This document shows, piece after piece, positions 50,548 through 59,634 of a stretch of DNA of 64,000 nt (the stretch's first letter is position 1; every line of letters starts with the position of its first letter). The notes beneath the pieces are model-generated. The model saw only the letters and a program-made list of their open reading frames with translations. It did not search any database and had not been told where the DNA came from. The stretch covers positions 310,001 to 374,000 of the forward strand of contig NZ_JACIGE010000001.1 of assembly GCF_014197755.1 (NCBI RefSeq), in the 5' to 3' direction. A program made the position numbers and the translations under genes. The stretch comes from Rhodocyclus tenuis (GTDB taxonomy: Bacteria; Pseudomonadota; Gammaproteobacteria; Burkholderiales; Rhodocyclaceae).

Positions 50548-51065
50548 TTTTTCGCCTCCTTTTCCTGCAACAGCAGGGTGCTCGCGCGTTCCACCCAGTC
50601 GCCGGTCGGGTCCTGGACAAGCTCGCGCACACCGACCTCGGTTTCATTGATACGCGTGATGACGCCGAAGTTCTGCCCCATATAGTTTCCGATTCTCACC
50701 TGATACAGCGACCCGTCCGCCTGGATGATGGCGAAGGCCTGCTTGTTGCGGATCATCACGCCGACATAGCGCAGCGATTCGAGCGGATAGGCTTCGAGCG
50801 GCTCGCGCGGACGGTTGAAGTCGGGCTGCAGACCGCCGCCGCCACCCTTGCGCTCGGGTTCGATTTTCGAGGGACGGAAGGGATCGAGCAGGCCGGCGCC
50901 TTCGTAGGCCACCGGTTCGTAAGGCTTCACCTGCGGCAGCGGCGGAATGCGTCCCTTGATGTCGCGCGTCGCTTCATCCATCCACTGCCGCAAATCCTCG
51001 TGATCGCCGCCGGAGCAGGCAACGAGCGTCAGGCAAGTCAGGGCGAGCGCCACGCCTTTCATCAT
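50544..51065 (-). CDS. pilP: Type IV pilus assembly lipoprotein PilP
   Basis: PilP is an inner-membrane lipoprotein that links the PilMNO platform to PilQ. The 173 residues begin with a lipoprotein signal peptide and lipobox LVAC (lipidated Cys17). A disordered proline-containing middle follows, then the small beta-sandwich PilP domain (about 95-165: YPLESLRYVGVMIRNKQAFAII, then VRIGNYMGQNFGVITRI). It overlaps pilO upstream and pilQ downstream by 4 bases each. Length and order are normal for the family. Confidence 0.95.
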   Translation of the reverse strand: MMKGVALALTCLTLVACSGGDHEDLRQWMDEATRDIKGRIPPLPQVKPYEPVAYEGAGLLDPFRPSKIEPERKGGGGGLQPDFNRPREPLEAYPLESLRYVGVMIRNKQAFAIIQADGSLYQVRIGNYMGQNFGVITRINETEVGVRELVQDPTGDWVERASTLLLQEKEAKK

Positions 51066-51742
51066 TTGGCTCCCTTCGCGGCCTGCGCAGCTTTGCGCTG
51101 CCGCGCCACTTCCTCGTCGTCGAGGTAGCGGAAGGTCTTGGTCACCGCATCCATGGTCAGGCCGCCCGATCCGGGCGCTGCGCTGATCGCGACGTTGTTG
51201 AGCGTGACGATGCGCGAGAGGCGGCCGATGTCGCCGGCAAAGGCGCCAAAATCGTGATAACTGCCGGTCAGGCGGACATTGATCGGCAGTTCGGCGTAGA
51301 AGTCGCGCAGCACTTCCTGGCCGGGCTTGAACAGCTCGAACTGCAGACCGCGGCCCATGCCGGCCTGGTTGATTTCAACGAGCAGCGACTCGACTTCCGA
51401 CTTGTTCGGCAATTGCTTGAGCAGGGCGCCGAAGGAGCGGTCGATTTCGGCGAGTTGCTGCACATAGAGGTCGAGGTTGACCGCCTGCGTCTTCTTGGCG
51501 ACGAACTCTTCGCGCAACTGCGCTTCCTCGGCGCGCTTGCCGTCGAGCGTCTCCAGCTGATCCTTCCAGATGAACCACCAGCCGGCGGCGATGATGGCGA
51601 CGAAAACGCCGGCGAGAACGGCGATGCGCGGCGCCAGCGGCCAGGTGCCGAAATCCTTCGGATTGAGGCCGCGAAAGTCATCGAGCAAGGCGCGGAAATC
51701 GACCGTCGGCAGCGAAACCTTGGGCAGGTCGGGCTTCTTCAT
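51062..51742 (-). CDS. pilO: Type IV pilus inner-membrane protein PilO
   Basis: PilO pairs with PilN in the inner-membrane alignment complex. The 226 residues have a short cytoplasmic N-terminus, one membrane helix at about 43-63 (IAVLAGVFVAIIAAGWWFIW), a periplasmic coiled coil (about 65-125) and a ferredoxin-like fold ending near residue 205. The conserved ELPINVRLTGSYHDFGAFAGDIGRLSRIV stretch, given here in part, is typical of PilO. It overlaps both neighbours by 4 bases, so the stoichiometry is set by coupled translation. Confidence 0.94.
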   Translation of the reverse strand: MKKPDLPKVSLPTVDFRALLDDFRGLNPKDFGTWPLAPRIAVLAGVFVAIIAAGWWFIWKDQLETLDGKRAEEAQLREEFVAKKTQAVNLDLYVQQLAEIDRSFGALLKQLPNKSEVESLLVEINQAGMGRGLQFELFKPGQEVLRDFYAELPINVRLTGSYHDFGAFAGDIGRLSRIVTLNNVAISAAPGSGGLTMDAVTKTFRYLDDEEVARQRKAAQAAKGAK

Positions 51743-52341
51743 TTCCTGTCCTTTGCCGCATCGGCCGGCTTGGCGCCGGGTTTTCCGGCATCCGGCTGCG
51801 CTTCGCGCCGGATGAAGACATTCATGGTGAATTCGTTGAGGCGTCGCTTGTCGACGGTCACTGCCTTGATCTCGACCAGTTGCGGTTTTTCCAGCCAGGG
51901 CGAGGCGTCGAAGTTGCGCATCAGCGTCGACACACGCGCATTCGACTGCGCATAGCCACCGAGGCTGACGCGCACGCCTTCCTGCTTGACCGAGCGCAGA
52001 TAGACGCCCTCGGGCATCTGCCGCGCCAGTTCGGTGAGCAGCCGCGTCGCTTCGGCGCGATCACGCTGCAGCGACTCGATCACCTGTTTTCTCGCCAGCA
52101 GCGCCTGCGTCTGTTCCTTCAGGCGCTTGATCTGGTCGATCTGCTTGTTGAGCGTGGCGATTTCCTGCTTGAGGAACTCGTTCTTGTCGTTCTGGCTGTC
52201 GATGTAGCCACCGATGACGGTAAAACCGAGAAAGACGACCAATCCGGCGAGCACCGACACCATGCCCAGCAACGCAAAGAACTGCTGCCGCCGCGCGCGG
52301 CGCTTTTCTTCGCGGTGCGGCAGCAGGTTGATGCGGATCAT
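51739..52341 (-). CDS. pilN: Type IV pilus inner-membrane protein PilN
   Basis: PilN binds PilM through its conserved cytoplasmic N-terminus, visible here as MIRINLLPHREEKR, the standard PilM-binding motif. A membrane helix follows (about 22-44), then a periplasmic coiled coil and a ferredoxin-like fold containing LPEGVYLRSVKQEG-like text (MPEGVYLRSVKQEGVRVSL). The 200 residues include a short Lys/Ala-rich tail. The gene overlaps pilM and pilO by 4 bases each. Confidence 0.95.
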   Translation of the reverse strand: MIRINLLPHREEKRRARRQQFFALLGMVSVLAGLVVFLGFTVIGGYIDSQNDKNEFLKQEIATLNKQIDQIKRLKEQTQALLARKQVIESLQRDRAEATRLLTELARQMPEGVYLRSVKQEGVRVSLGGYAQSNARVSTLMRNFDASPWLEKPQLVEIKAVTVDKRRLNEFTMNVFIRREAQPDAGKPGAKPADAAKDRK

Positions 52342-53417
52342 TCGTCGAACCTCCGCAATGCGAGGCCGCAGGCGACGAGCAGCGAGGCTGCGTCGGCGAG
52401 CAGGCTCTTCGCCTTGACGCGATCGGAAAGAAGCATGTCGGCAAAAGGATTGGCGACGATGGTGTTGATCTGCGTACGCCCGGCAACGGCTTCGTCGGCG
52501 CCGGCGAGATTGGCGCAGCCGCCGGCAAGAACGATGTGGTCGACCTGGTTGAACTGCGTCGAGGTGAAGAAGAACTGCAGCGCGCGCGACACTTCGAGCG
52601 CCATGCTCTCGACGAAGGGACGCAGCAACTCGGTTTCGTAACCGTCGGGCAGGTTGCCGTTGCGCTTGGCGCTCTCGGCATCGTCGAAACTCATGCCATA
52701 GCGGCGGGCGATGTCCTGCGTCAGCTGGTTGCCGCCGAAAGCCTGCTCGCGCGCGTAGAGCTGCTGACCGTTGCGCAGGACCGTGAGATTCATGACATTT
52801 GCACCGACATCGACGAGCGCGACGATGCGTCCGCGACCGCCATCGGGCAGCTGCTGTTCGATCAGCGCGAACGAAGCCAGGATGGCGTAAGTCTCGACAT
52901 CCATCACCGCCGGCTTGAGACCGGCGGCCTCGGCGACGGCGACGCGATCCTCGACGCGCTCCTTGCGCGAAGCGGCGATCAGCACCTCGATCTCGTCGGG
53001 TGACGAAGGCGCCTCGCCGATCACCTGGAAGTCGAGATTGACTTCTTCGAGCGGAAAAGGAATGTACTGGTTGGCCTCGGCCTCGACCTGCGCCTCGAGA
53101 TCATCCTCGCGCTGACCGGCGGCAAGAATGATCTTCTTGGTGATCACCGCTGCCGGCGGCAGCGCCAGCGCGACCAGACGCGTCGGCGTCGCCAGACGCT
53201 TCCAGGCGCGCTTGACGGCTTCGGCAGCGGCTTCGAGATTGACGATATTGCCGTCGGAAACGACGTCTTTCGCCAGATACTCGATGCCGTAACGCTCGAC
53301 GCGGTAGCCACCCTTACCATTGCTGGCAAGCTCGACCATCTTGACCGACGACGCACTGATGTCGAGGCCAACCAGGGCACGCGCCTTGGGATTAAAGATG
53401 GAAAAGTCGAGCTGCAA
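52338..53417 (-). CDS. pilM: Type IV pilus assembly ATPase-like protein PilM
   Basis: PilM is an actin-like (FtsA-related) cytoplasmic protein that binds PilN and helps align the pilus machine. The 359 residues have the opening strand LVGLDISASSVKMVEL, phosphate and nucleotide-binding turns in VDVGANVMNLTVL and VLAGGCANLAGADE, and the closing helix region. Canonical length is about 354. It is the first gene of the pil operon and divergent from the penicillin-binding protein gene, with 167 bases of AT-rich promoter region between. Confidence 0.96.
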   Translation of the reverse strand: MQLDFSIFNPKARALVGLDISASSVKMVELASNGKGGYRVERYGIEYLAKDVVSDGNIVNLEAAAEAVKRAWKRLATPTRLVALALPPAAVITKKIILAAGQREDDLEAQVEAEANQYIPFPLEEVNLDFQVIGEAPSSPDEIEVLIAASRKERVEDRVAVAEAAGLKPAVMDVETYAILASFALIEQQLPDGGRGRIVALVDVGANVMNLTVLRNGQQLYAREQAFGGNQLTQDIARRYGMSFDDAESAKRNGNLPDGYETELLRPFVESMALEVSRALQFFFTSTQFNQVDHIVLAGGCANLAGADEAVAGRTQINTIVANPFADMLLSDRVKAKSLLADAASLLVACGLALRRFDE

Positions 53418-53487
53418 TTGGCATCCCTTCGCCGAAAAAACCCTTGAATAATTGGTAGTTAGCGGATTTATAGATAATCTACTTTAG

Positions 53488-53516
53488 ATCCTAGCAACAA
53501 GCCCCCGGACTGTAAA
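53488..53516 (-). promoter_or_regulatory. Candidate sigma-70 promoter of pilMNOPQ
   Basis: On the minus strand TTTACA (53511-53516) and TAGGAT (53488-53493) are separated by 17 bases. The match to TTGACA/TATAAT is moderate (5 of 6 and 4 of 6). It lies in the AT-rich gap upstream of pilM, about 70 bases from its ATG. Other AT-rich hexamers nearby could also serve. Confidence 0.4.
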
Positions 53517-53523
53517 GCAATTT

Positions 53524-53551
53524 TTGGCAGCGTTCCGGGCACGCTTATAAT
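53524..53551 (+). promoter_or_regulatory. Sigma-70 promoter of the PBP1A gene
   Basis: TTGGCA (53524-53529) and a perfect TATAAT (53546-53551) are separated by 16 bases and lie 34 bases before the TTG start codon of the penicillin-binding protein gene. In such GC-rich DNA an exact -10 at this place is strong evidence. Confidence 0.65.
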
Positions 53552-53584
53552 GCTGAATCTACGTCCGAATACACGGAAATCCCC

Positions 53585-55879
53585 TTGCCAACCGCCCTAC
53601 GCTGGATACTTTATCCACTCGCCCTTGTCGCCGGACTCGTCGCCATCGGTGTTGCACTACTGGCGATCGTTCTCGCCCTCGCCTATCCCAACCTGCCGTC
53701 GCTGGAAGTGCTCACTGACTACCAGCCGAAGATTCCACTACGCGTTTACTCGGCCGACGGCGCACTGATCGGCGAATTCGGCGAAGAGCGCCGCGCCGTC
53801 GTGCGCATCGCCGACGTGCCGGAAGTGATGAAGCAGGCGATCCTCTCGGCCGAGGACGAGCGCTTCTACCAGCACGGCGGCATCGACACGCTCGGCGTGC
53901 TGCGCGCGGCGTACTCGAACATCGTCGGCGGCGGCAAGCGCCAGGGCGCCTCGACGATCACGCAGCAGGTGGCGCGCAACTTCTTCCTCTCGGCCGAGAA
54001 GACCTACACGCGCAAGCTCTACGAAGCGCTGCTCTCGTTCAAGATCGAGGCTAACCTCAGCAAGGACCAGATTCTCGAGCTGTACATCAACCAGATATTC
54101 CTCGGCCAGCGCGCCTACGGCTTCGCCGCCGCGGCGCAGATCTACTTCGGCAAATCGCTGCACGACCTGACGGCCGCCGAAGCCGCGATGCTTGCCGGCC
54201 TGCCGAAAGCCCCCTCCGCCTACAACCCGGTGGTCAATCCGAAGCGCGCGCGCCTGCGTCAGCAATACGTGCTGCGCCGCATGCACGAACTTGGCTACCT
54301 CAGCGATGCGCAACACGAAGCGGCACTGAAGCAGACGCTGGTGGTCAAGCGCGACGCCAGCGAATTCTCGGTGCACGCCGAATACGTCGCCGAAATGGCG
54401 CGGCAGATGGCCGCCGAGCGCTTCCCCGACGACGTGTACACGCGCGGGCTGCGCGTCTATACGACGATCCTCAAGGCCGATCAGGAAGCCGCCTTCGCCA
54501 GCGTGCGCCGCGGCGTCTTCGATTACGACCGCCGCCACGGCTACCGCGGCGCCGAAGCCTACCTCGACCTCGCCGAAGTGAAGAGCGAGCAGGACGAAGC
54601 GCTCGACGAACTGCTGCAGGACGTTACCGACGTCGACGACCTGCATCCGGCGATCGTCCTCGAAGCCGGCGCCAAGCAGATCCGCGCCTACCGCCGCGGC
54701 GGCGAGATCGTCACGCTCGCCGGCGACGGCCTCAAGTTCGCCGCGCGCATGCTCGACGACAAGGCGCCGCCGAACAAGCGCCTCAAGCGCGGCGCACTGA
54801 TCCGCGTGCAGCGCGACGACAAGGGCGCCTGGCAGATCGCACAGATGCCCGAAGTCGAAGCCGCGTTCCTCTCGGCCGACCCGCACAGCGGCGCCATCCG
54901 CGCGCTGGTCGGCGGTTTCGACTTCAACCGCAACAAGTTCAACCACGTGACGCAGGCGTGGCGGCAGCCGGGTTCGAGCTTCAAACCCTTCATCTACTCG
55001 GCGTCGCTGGAAAAGGGCTTCACCCCGGCAACGGTGATCGAGGACGAACCGATCATCTTCCCGGCGTCGGTGACCGGCAGCCAGGCCTGGGAACCGAAGA
55101 ACTACGACGGCAAGTACGAAGGCCCGATGACCATGCGCACCGGTCTGGCCAAGTCGAAGAACATGATCTCGATCCGCGTGCTCGAGAAGATCGGCGTGCA
55201 GTACGCGCAGGACTACATCACGCGCTTCGGCTTCGACGCCGACAAGCACCCGCCCTACCTGACGATGGCGCTCGGCGCCGGTTCGGTGACGCCGTGGCAG
55301 ATGGTTTCCGCCTACTCGATCTTCGCCAACGGCGGCTACCGCATCACCCCCTTCATCGTCAGCGAGATCCGCGACGAGAAGAACCACGTGCTGGCGCAGG
55401 CACAGCCAACGCCGGCCGGCGACGAGGAACTGCGCGCGATCGACGCACGCAACGCCTACGTGATGGACAGCATGATGCGCGACGTCACCCTCTACGGCAC
55501 CGCCGCGCGCGCCTCGGCAACGCTCAAGCGCCGCGACCTCGCCGGCAAGACCGGTACCACCAACGAACACGTCGACGCCTGGTTCTGCGGTTATCAGCAG
55601 ACCGTCGTCGGCTGCTCGTGGATCGGCTTCGACCAGCCGAAAAACCTCGGCAACGGCGAAACCGGCGGCACCGCAGCGCTGCCGACGTGGGTCAACTACA
55701 TGTCGCGCGTGCTGAAGAACGTTCCCGAATCGTTCATGCCGCAGCCCGACGGGCTGGTTGCCGTCGACGCGCCGGGACGCGCCAAGGGGCCGGCCAAGGA
55801 GATGTTCTACAAGGAAAACATGCCGGCCGAACCGCCGACAGAACTGCCGACCGGCGACAGCGGACCGGCAGTCGATTGA
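53585..55879 (+). CDS. mrcA: Penicillin-binding protein 1A (bifunctional transglycosylase/transpeptidase)
   Basis: The enzyme polymerises and cross-links peptidoglycan at the outer face of the inner membrane. The 764 residues start at an unusual TTG (53585), supported by the promoter just upstream and by the membrane helix at about 8-33. The GT51 domain has catalytic Glu90 (SAEDERFY) and STITQQVARN. An OB-like insert follows (about 300-425). The transpeptidase has SSFKP (nucleophile about Ser464, Lys467), KSKN and AGKTGTT. The tail is Pro-rich. It is divergent from pilM, a conserved betaproteobacterial arrangement, and convergent with cyaY. Confidence 0.96.
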   Translation: MPTALRWILYPLALVAGLVAIGVALLAIVLALAYPNLPSLEVLTDYQPKIPLRVYSADGALIGEFGEERRAVVRIADVPEVMKQAILSAEDERFYQHGGIDTLGVLRAAYSNIVGGGKRQGASTITQQVARNFFLSAEKTYTRKLYEALLSFKIEANLSKDQILELYINQIFLGQRAYGFAAAAQIYFGKSLHDLTAAEAAMLAGLPKAPSAYNPVVNPKRARLRQQYVLRRMHELGYLSDAQHEAALKQTLVVKRDASEFSVHAEYVAEMARQMAAERFPDDVYTRGLRVYTTILKADQEAAFASVRRGVFDYDRRHGYRGAEAYLDLAEVKSEQDEALDELLQDVTDVDDLHPAIVLEAGAKQIRAYRRGGEIVTLAGDGLKFAARMLDDKAPPNKRLKRGALIRVQRDDKGAWQIAQMPEVEAAFLSADPHSGAIRALVGGFDFNRNKFNHVTQAWRQPGSSFKPFIYSASLEKGFTPATVIEDEPIIFPASVTGSQAWEPKNYDGKYEGPMTMRTGLAKSKNMISIRVLEKIGVQYAQDYITRFGFDADKHPPYLTMALGAGSVTPWQMVSAYSIFANGGYRITPFIVSEIRDEKNHVLAQAQPTPAGDEELRAIDARNAYVMDSMMRDVTLYGTAARASATLKRRDLAGKTGTTNEHVDAWFCGYQQTVVGCSWIGFDQPKNLGNGETGGTAALPTWVNYMSRVLKNVPESFMPQPDGLVAVDAPGRAKGPAKEMFYKENMPAEPPTELPTGDSGPAVD

Positions 55880-55882
55880 TGA

Positions 55883-55920
55883 TGGTAAGTGGGGAGTGGG
55901 AAGTCACTCCCCACTTACCA
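55883..55920. terminator. Perfect 15-bp hairpin between convergent mrcA and cyaY genes (terminator-like repeat)
   Basis: The arms TGGTAAGTGGGGAGT (55883-55897) and its exact complement (55906-55920) enclose an 8-base loop. It begins 3 bases after the mrcA stop and reaches to within 19 bases of the cyaY stop. No strong T-run follows, so a bidirectional terminator is an inference. The GTAAGTGG wording recurs on the minus strand up to the end of cyaY. Confidence 0.6.
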
Positions 55921-55938
55921 CTACCCAATTACCACTTC

Positions 55939-56289
55939 CTACTCGCCACTTACCAGATCCACCGCCGCGCCGGCCTGCGCTGATACCAGTCGCGACAGCG
56001 CGCTCATCAGTTCGCTGCCGTCGCGCGTGTCGCGCCAGACGGCACCGTCCCAGCGGTAATGGAAACCGCCGCTCTTCGCGGCGACCCAGATTTCCTGCGC
56101 CGCGCCGTGGCGATTGACGACGATGCGGCTGCCGTCGGCAAACTGCAGTTCGATGACGCCGACTGCCGGCGTCTCGAAATCGAGCTCGGCGGCCGAATCG
56201 TCCATCGCCGCCTCGAAGGCGGCCTCGATGTGTGCCAGTGCCGCGCCGCTCAGGGCCTCAAATTCGCTCTCGTTCATCTGTGCTACCAT
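55939..56289 (-). CDS. cyaY: Iron-donor protein CyaY (frataxin homolog)
   Basis: CyaY binds iron and tunes Fe-S cluster assembly on IscS/IscU. The 116 residues have the frataxin fold: an acidic first helix (ESEFEALSGAALAHIEAAFE), acidic patch (DDSAAELDFE), the strand IELQFADGSRIVVNRHGAAQEIWVAAKSGGFHY in pieces, a Trp-Arg-Asp turn (VWRDTRDGSEL) and a final helix. ATG 56289 has AAGGA upstream; a second ATG four codons later matches the usual family start, so either could be used. It is divergent from lptM/lysA, a common neighbourhood in betaproteobacteria. Confidence 0.93.
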   Translation of the reverse strand: MVAQMNESEFEALSGAALAHIEAAFEAAMDDSAAELDFETPAVGVIELQFADGSRIVVNRHGAAQEIWVAAKSGGFHYRWDGAVWRDTRDGSELMSALSRLVSAQAGAAVDLVSGE

Positions 56290-56314
56290 TTTTTCCTTTT
56301 CGGGTTAGCCACCG

Positions 56315-56572
56315 ATGCGCTGCACACCTCGCTGCACACCCTTGAACCGCCTGCCTGCGCGCAGCGCACCCCTCATTCTTGCCGGCGCGCTCTTCGCCGG
56401 CACGCTGCTGAGCGGCTGCGGCACGCGCGGCCCGCTGGTGCTGCCGCCCAAGCCGGCCAGCGCGGCCAAGGCGCCAGCCAAGCCGGCAACAGCGCCGGCC
56501 ACGACCAGCAGCGCGACGAGCACGCCCGACAATCCTAGCACGCAGACCAACAAGGCCGAGACCGCCAGATGA
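56315..56572 (+). CDS. lptM: Small LptM-like lipoprotein
   Basis: An 85-residue lipoprotein. The signal peptide with hydrophobic core LILAGALFAGTLL ends in the lipobox LSGC, and the mature start CGTRGPLVLPP is the hallmark of LptM (YifL), a helper in maturation of the LPS translocon LptDE. The remainder is an Ala/Pro/Thr/Lys-rich disordered tail. The stop overlaps the lysA ATG (ATGA), the usual placement in Proteobacteria. The start codon is 26 bases from the divergent cyaY start, so their promoters overlap. Confidence 0.85.
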   Translation: MRCTPRCTPLNRLPARSAPLILAGALFAGTLLSGCGTRGPLVLPPKPASAAKAPAKPATAPATTSSATSTPDNPSTQTNKAETAR

Positions 56573-57813
56573 ACCCCTTTACCCTGCAAGACGGCGTGCT
56601 GCACGTCGAAAACGTCGCCCTCGACCGCATCGCCAGCGAGTTCGGCACCCCCTGCTACGTTTACTCGCGCGCCGCGCTGGAAGCCTCCTTCCGCGAATTC
56701 CAGAACGAACTCGGCGGCCTCGATGCGCTCGTCTGCTACGCGGTCAAGGCCAACGGCAACCTCGCCATCCTCAACCTTTTCGCGCGCCTCGGCGCCGGCT
56801 TCGACATCGTCTCCGGCGGCGAACTGCAGCGCGTGCTCGCTGCCGGCGGCGACGCGCGCAAGGTCGTCTTTTCCGGCGTCGGCAAGACCGGCGCCGAGAT
56901 GGAGCAGGCGCTCGCTGCCGGCATCCTCTGCTTCAACGTCGAATCGGCGCCAGAGCTCGAGCGCCTCAATGAAGTCGCCGGCCGTCTCGGCAAGGTGGCG
57001 CCGGTGAGCCTGCGCGTGAACCCCGACGTCGACGCCAAGACGCACCCCTACATCTCGACCGGGCTCAAGGAAAACAAGTTCGGCGTCGCCTTCGCCGACG
57101 CGCTGGCGATCTATCGTCGCGCCGCCGCGCTGCCGAACCTGGCGGTGCACGGCATCGACTGTCACATCGGTTCGCAGCTGCTCGACCCGGCGCCCTTCGC
57201 CGAAGCGCTCGACCGCCTGCTGGCGCTCGTTGATGCGCTCGCCGATGAAGGCATCGCCCTCTCGCACATCGACCTCGGCGGCGGCCTCGGCATCCGCTAC
57301 CAGGACGAGACGCCGCCGTCGGTTGCCGCCTACCTGCGGCCGCTGCTGCACAAGTTGCAAGGGCGCGGCCTCAAGGTGCTGCTCGAGCCCGGTCGGCGGC
57401 TGGTTGGCGAAGCCGGCGCGCTGCTCACGCGCGTCGAGTACCTGAAGCCCGGCGAGAAGCACTTCGCCATCGTCGACGCGGCCATGAACGACCTCGCCCG
57501 CCCGGCGCTCTACGACGCCTGGCACGACATCGTTCCGGTGCGCCCGCGCAGCGACGTCGCCAGCGAGCAATGGGACGTCGTCGGTCCGGTCTGCGAATCG
57601 GGCGATTTCCTCGGCCGCGGCCGCACGCTGGCCTTGCAGGCGGGCGACCTGCTGGCGCTGCTTTCAGCTGGCGCCTACGGCATGAGCATGAGCTCGAACT
57701 ACAACTGTCGGCCGCGCGCCGCCGAAGTGATCGTCGACGGCAGCACGGCACACCTTGTCCGCCGCCGCGAGAGCATCGCCGAGCTCTATGCCAACGAAAG
57801 CGTGATCGGCTGA
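56569..57813 (+). CDS. lysA: Diaminopimelate decarboxylase
   Basis: LysA decarboxylates meso-diaminopimelate to L-lysine using pyridoxal phosphate. The 414 residues match the family. PLP-binding Lys60 lies in CYAVKANGN. Further motifs are FDIVSGGEL, the HGIDCHIGSQLLD turn, DLGGGLGIRY phosphate-binding loop, EPGRRLVGEAG and the C-terminal active-site Cys in VCESGDFLG and Tyr in GAYGMSMSSNYNCRPRAAE. It is translationally coupled to lptM. A 10-bp hairpin follows the stop before the convergent hslU gene. Confidence 0.97.
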   Translation: MNPFTLQDGVLHVENVALDRIASEFGTPCYVYSRAALEASFREFQNELGGLDALVCYAVKANGNLAILNLFARLGAGFDIVSGGELQRVLAAGGDARKVVFSGVGKTGAEMEQALAAGILCFNVESAPELERLNEVAGRLGKVAPVSLRVNPDVDAKTHPYISTGLKENKFGVAFADALAIYRRAAALPNLAVHGIDCHIGSQLLDPAPFAEALDRLLALVDALADEGIALSHIDLGGGLGIRYQDETPPSVAAYLRPLLHKLQGRGLKVLLEPGRRLVGEAGALLTRVEYLKPGEKHFAIVDAAMNDLARPALYDAWHDIVPVRPRSDVASEQWDVVGPVCESGDFLGRGRTLALQAGDLLALLSAGAYGMSMSSNYNCRPRAAEVIVDGSTAHLVRRRESIAELYANESVIG

Positions 57814-57831
57814 TCGCCCGCGCTCACGCCG

Positions 57832-57857
57832 CGGAAGCCGGCAGGCGCCGGCTTCCC
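57832..57857. terminator. Hairpin between convergent lysA and hslU
   Basis: GGAAGCCGGC (57833-57842) pairs perfectly with GCCGGCTTCC (57847-57856) around a 4-base loop, starting 19 bases after the lysA stop. There is no T-run, so it may block RNA decay or aid termination rather than act as a classical terminator. Confidence 0.5.
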
Positions 57858-57872
57858 GCTCAAGCCTCCGCG

Positions 57873-59204
57873 CTACAGCACGTAGCGCGACAGGTCCTCG
57901 TCCTGCGCCACTTCGCCCAGGCGGGCGTCGACGTAAGCGGCGTCGATGCGCAGCGCTTCGGCGCCGTGGCGGCCGCCGCTGAAGGAAATCTCCTCGAGCA
58001 GGCGCTCCATCACCGTGTGCAGGCGGCGCGCGCCGATGTTCTCGGTCTTCTCGTTCACCGACCAGGCGATCTCGGCCAGCCGGGCAACGCCGTCTGCGGC
58101 AAACTCCAGCGTGACGCCTTCGGTCGCCAGCAGCGCCTCGTACTGCATGGTCAGGCAGGCGTCGGTCTGCGTCAGGATGCGCTCGAAGTCGGCGACCGAC
58201 AGTGAATCGAGTTCGACGCGGATCGGCAGCCGGCCCTGCAGTTCGGGGATCAGGTCCGAGGGCTTCGACAGGTGGAAAGCGCCCGAAGCGATGAACAGGA
58301 TGTGATCGGTGCGGATCATTCCGTACTTGGTCGTCACCGTCGTTCCCTCGACCAGCGGCAGCAGGTCGCGCTGCACGCCCTGGCGCGAGACGTCGGCGCC
58401 GTGGCTATCCGATCGCGTCGCAATCTTGTCGATCTCGTCGAGGAAGACGATGCCGTTCTGCTCGACGTTCTTCACCGCGGCGAGCTTCACTTCCTCGTCG
58501 TTTACCAGCTTCGCCGCCTCTTCCTCGATCAGCAGGCGGCGCGCTTCGGCGATCTTCAGCTTGCGCGCGCTGCGCCGGCCGGCGCCGAGGTTCTGGAACA
58601 TCCCCTGCAGCTGCGCCGACAGGTCTTCCATTCCCGGCGGCGCCATGATGTCGGCGCGCAGCGGCGAGGCAGCGAGGTCGATCTCGATCTCGCGTTCGTC
58701 GAGCTCGCCTTCGCGCAGGCGCTTGCGGAATTTCTGCCGCGTCGCGTTATCTTCGGCCGGTTTCGCTTCCTCGCCGAAAGCGGGCCGCGGCCCGGGCAGC
58801 AACGCGTCGAGCAGACGGTCCTCGGCGGCGTCTTCGGCGCGCATGTGCACGCCCTTCATCGCCTGCTCGCGGCCGTTCTTGATGGCGATCTCGACCAGAT
58901 CGCGGATGATCGTATCGACGTCGCGGCCGACGTAGCCGACCTCGGTGAACTTGGTCGCCTCGATCTTGATGAACGGCGCCCTGGCCAGCCGCGCCAGCCG
59001 GCGCGCGATCTCGGTCTTGCCGACGCCGGTCGGGCCGATCATCAGGATGTTCTTCGGCGTGATTTCCTGCCGCAAGGGCTCGGCCACCTGCGAGCGGCGC
59101 CAGCGGTTCCTCAGTGCGATGGCCACCGCGCGCTTGGCGGCGGCCTGTCCGACGATGTGCTTGTCGAGTTCGTGAACGATTTCCTGCGGAGTCATTTGCG
59201 TCAT
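57873..59204 (-). CDS. hslU: ATP-dependent protease ATPase subunit HslU
   Basis: HslU (ClpY) is the AAA+ unfoldase that feeds substrates to HslV peptidase. The 443 residues have the start [17 protein letters not shown], Walker [16 protein letters not shown], the pore loop GYVGRD, the inserted I-domain (about 120-230), Walker [12 protein letters not shown] and sensor segments, and the C-terminal EDLSRYVL tail that docks onto HslV. Normally hslV lies directly upstream. Here hslV is 1.3 kb away because a plus-strand gene pair is inserted between them. Confidence 0.98.
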   Translation of the reverse strand: MTQMTPQEIVHELDKHIVGQAAAKRAVAIALRNRWRRSQVAEPLRQEITPKNILMIGPTGVGKTEIARRLARLARAPFIKIEATKFTEVGYVGRDVDTIIRDLVEIAIKNGREQAMKGVHMRAEDAAEDRLLDALLPGPRPAFGEEAKPAEDNATRQKFRKRLREGELDEREIEIDLAASPLRADIMAPPGMEDLSAQLQGMFQNLGAGRRSARKLKIAEARRLLIEEEAAKLVNDEEVKLAAVKNVEQNGIVFLDEIDKIATRSDSHGADVSRQGVQRDLLPLVEGTTVTTKYGMIRTDHILFIASGAFHLSKPSDLIPELQGRLPIRVELDSLSVADFERILTQTDACLTMQYEALLATEGVTLEFAADGVARLAEIAWSVNEKTENIGARRLHTVMERLLEEISFSGGRHGAEALRIDAAYVDARLGEVAQDEDLSRYVL

Positions 59205-59313
59205 GGCGAACCTGCGTGCATGCGGGGCTGAAAGCCCGGAAATCTAGCATGTTCTCGCGCTGCGGGCGATTGTGGCAGACTGCTGGGAATCGCACGACGC
59301 AGAGGACAAACGC

Positions 59314-59634
59314 ATGAAAACCCGAACCGTCTGGTTGCCGCCAGGGCGCGTCGCGCCGGGAATGACGCTGGCCGTACCGGTGATCGGCCGCGACGGCAAG
59401 ACGCTGCTCGCCGCCGGTGTGACGCTCGATCCGACGACGCTCGACCGGCTGACGCGGCGCGGCGTCGAAGCGCTGGCGGTGAGCGAGATCGACGCGCGCG
59501 ACCCGGCCGAACTCGCGCGCGAACGCGCTGCCAGCGAGGAGCGCCTGCGTCACCTCTTCCGCGGCGAAGGCAGCGACGCGCGCAGCGAGCTGCACGCCGC
59601 GCTGCTCGCCTGGCGACTCGAGGAACTGCAATGA
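59314..59634 (+). CDS. Small protein with the N-terminal domain found before HDOD/HD-GYP modules
   Basis: The 106 residues start at ATG 59314 (MKTRTVWLPP) with GAGGA at normal spacing. The core (PPGRVAPGMTLAVPV, then GKTLLAAGVTLDPTTLDRLTRRGVEALAVSE in part) matches the short domain that often precedes HD-GYP or HDOD domains in signalling proteins; here it is a separate polypeptide. A charged helix (about 68-100) follows. The stop overlaps the HDOD gene's ATG (ATGA), so both are made together and may form a two-part version of a normally fused protein. Function is otherwise unknown. Confidence 0.75.
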   Translation: MKTRTVWLPPGRVAPGMTLAVPVIGRDGKTLLAAGVTLDPTTLDRLTRRGVEALAVSEIDARDPAELARERAASEERLRHLFRGEGSDARSELHAALLAWRLEELQ

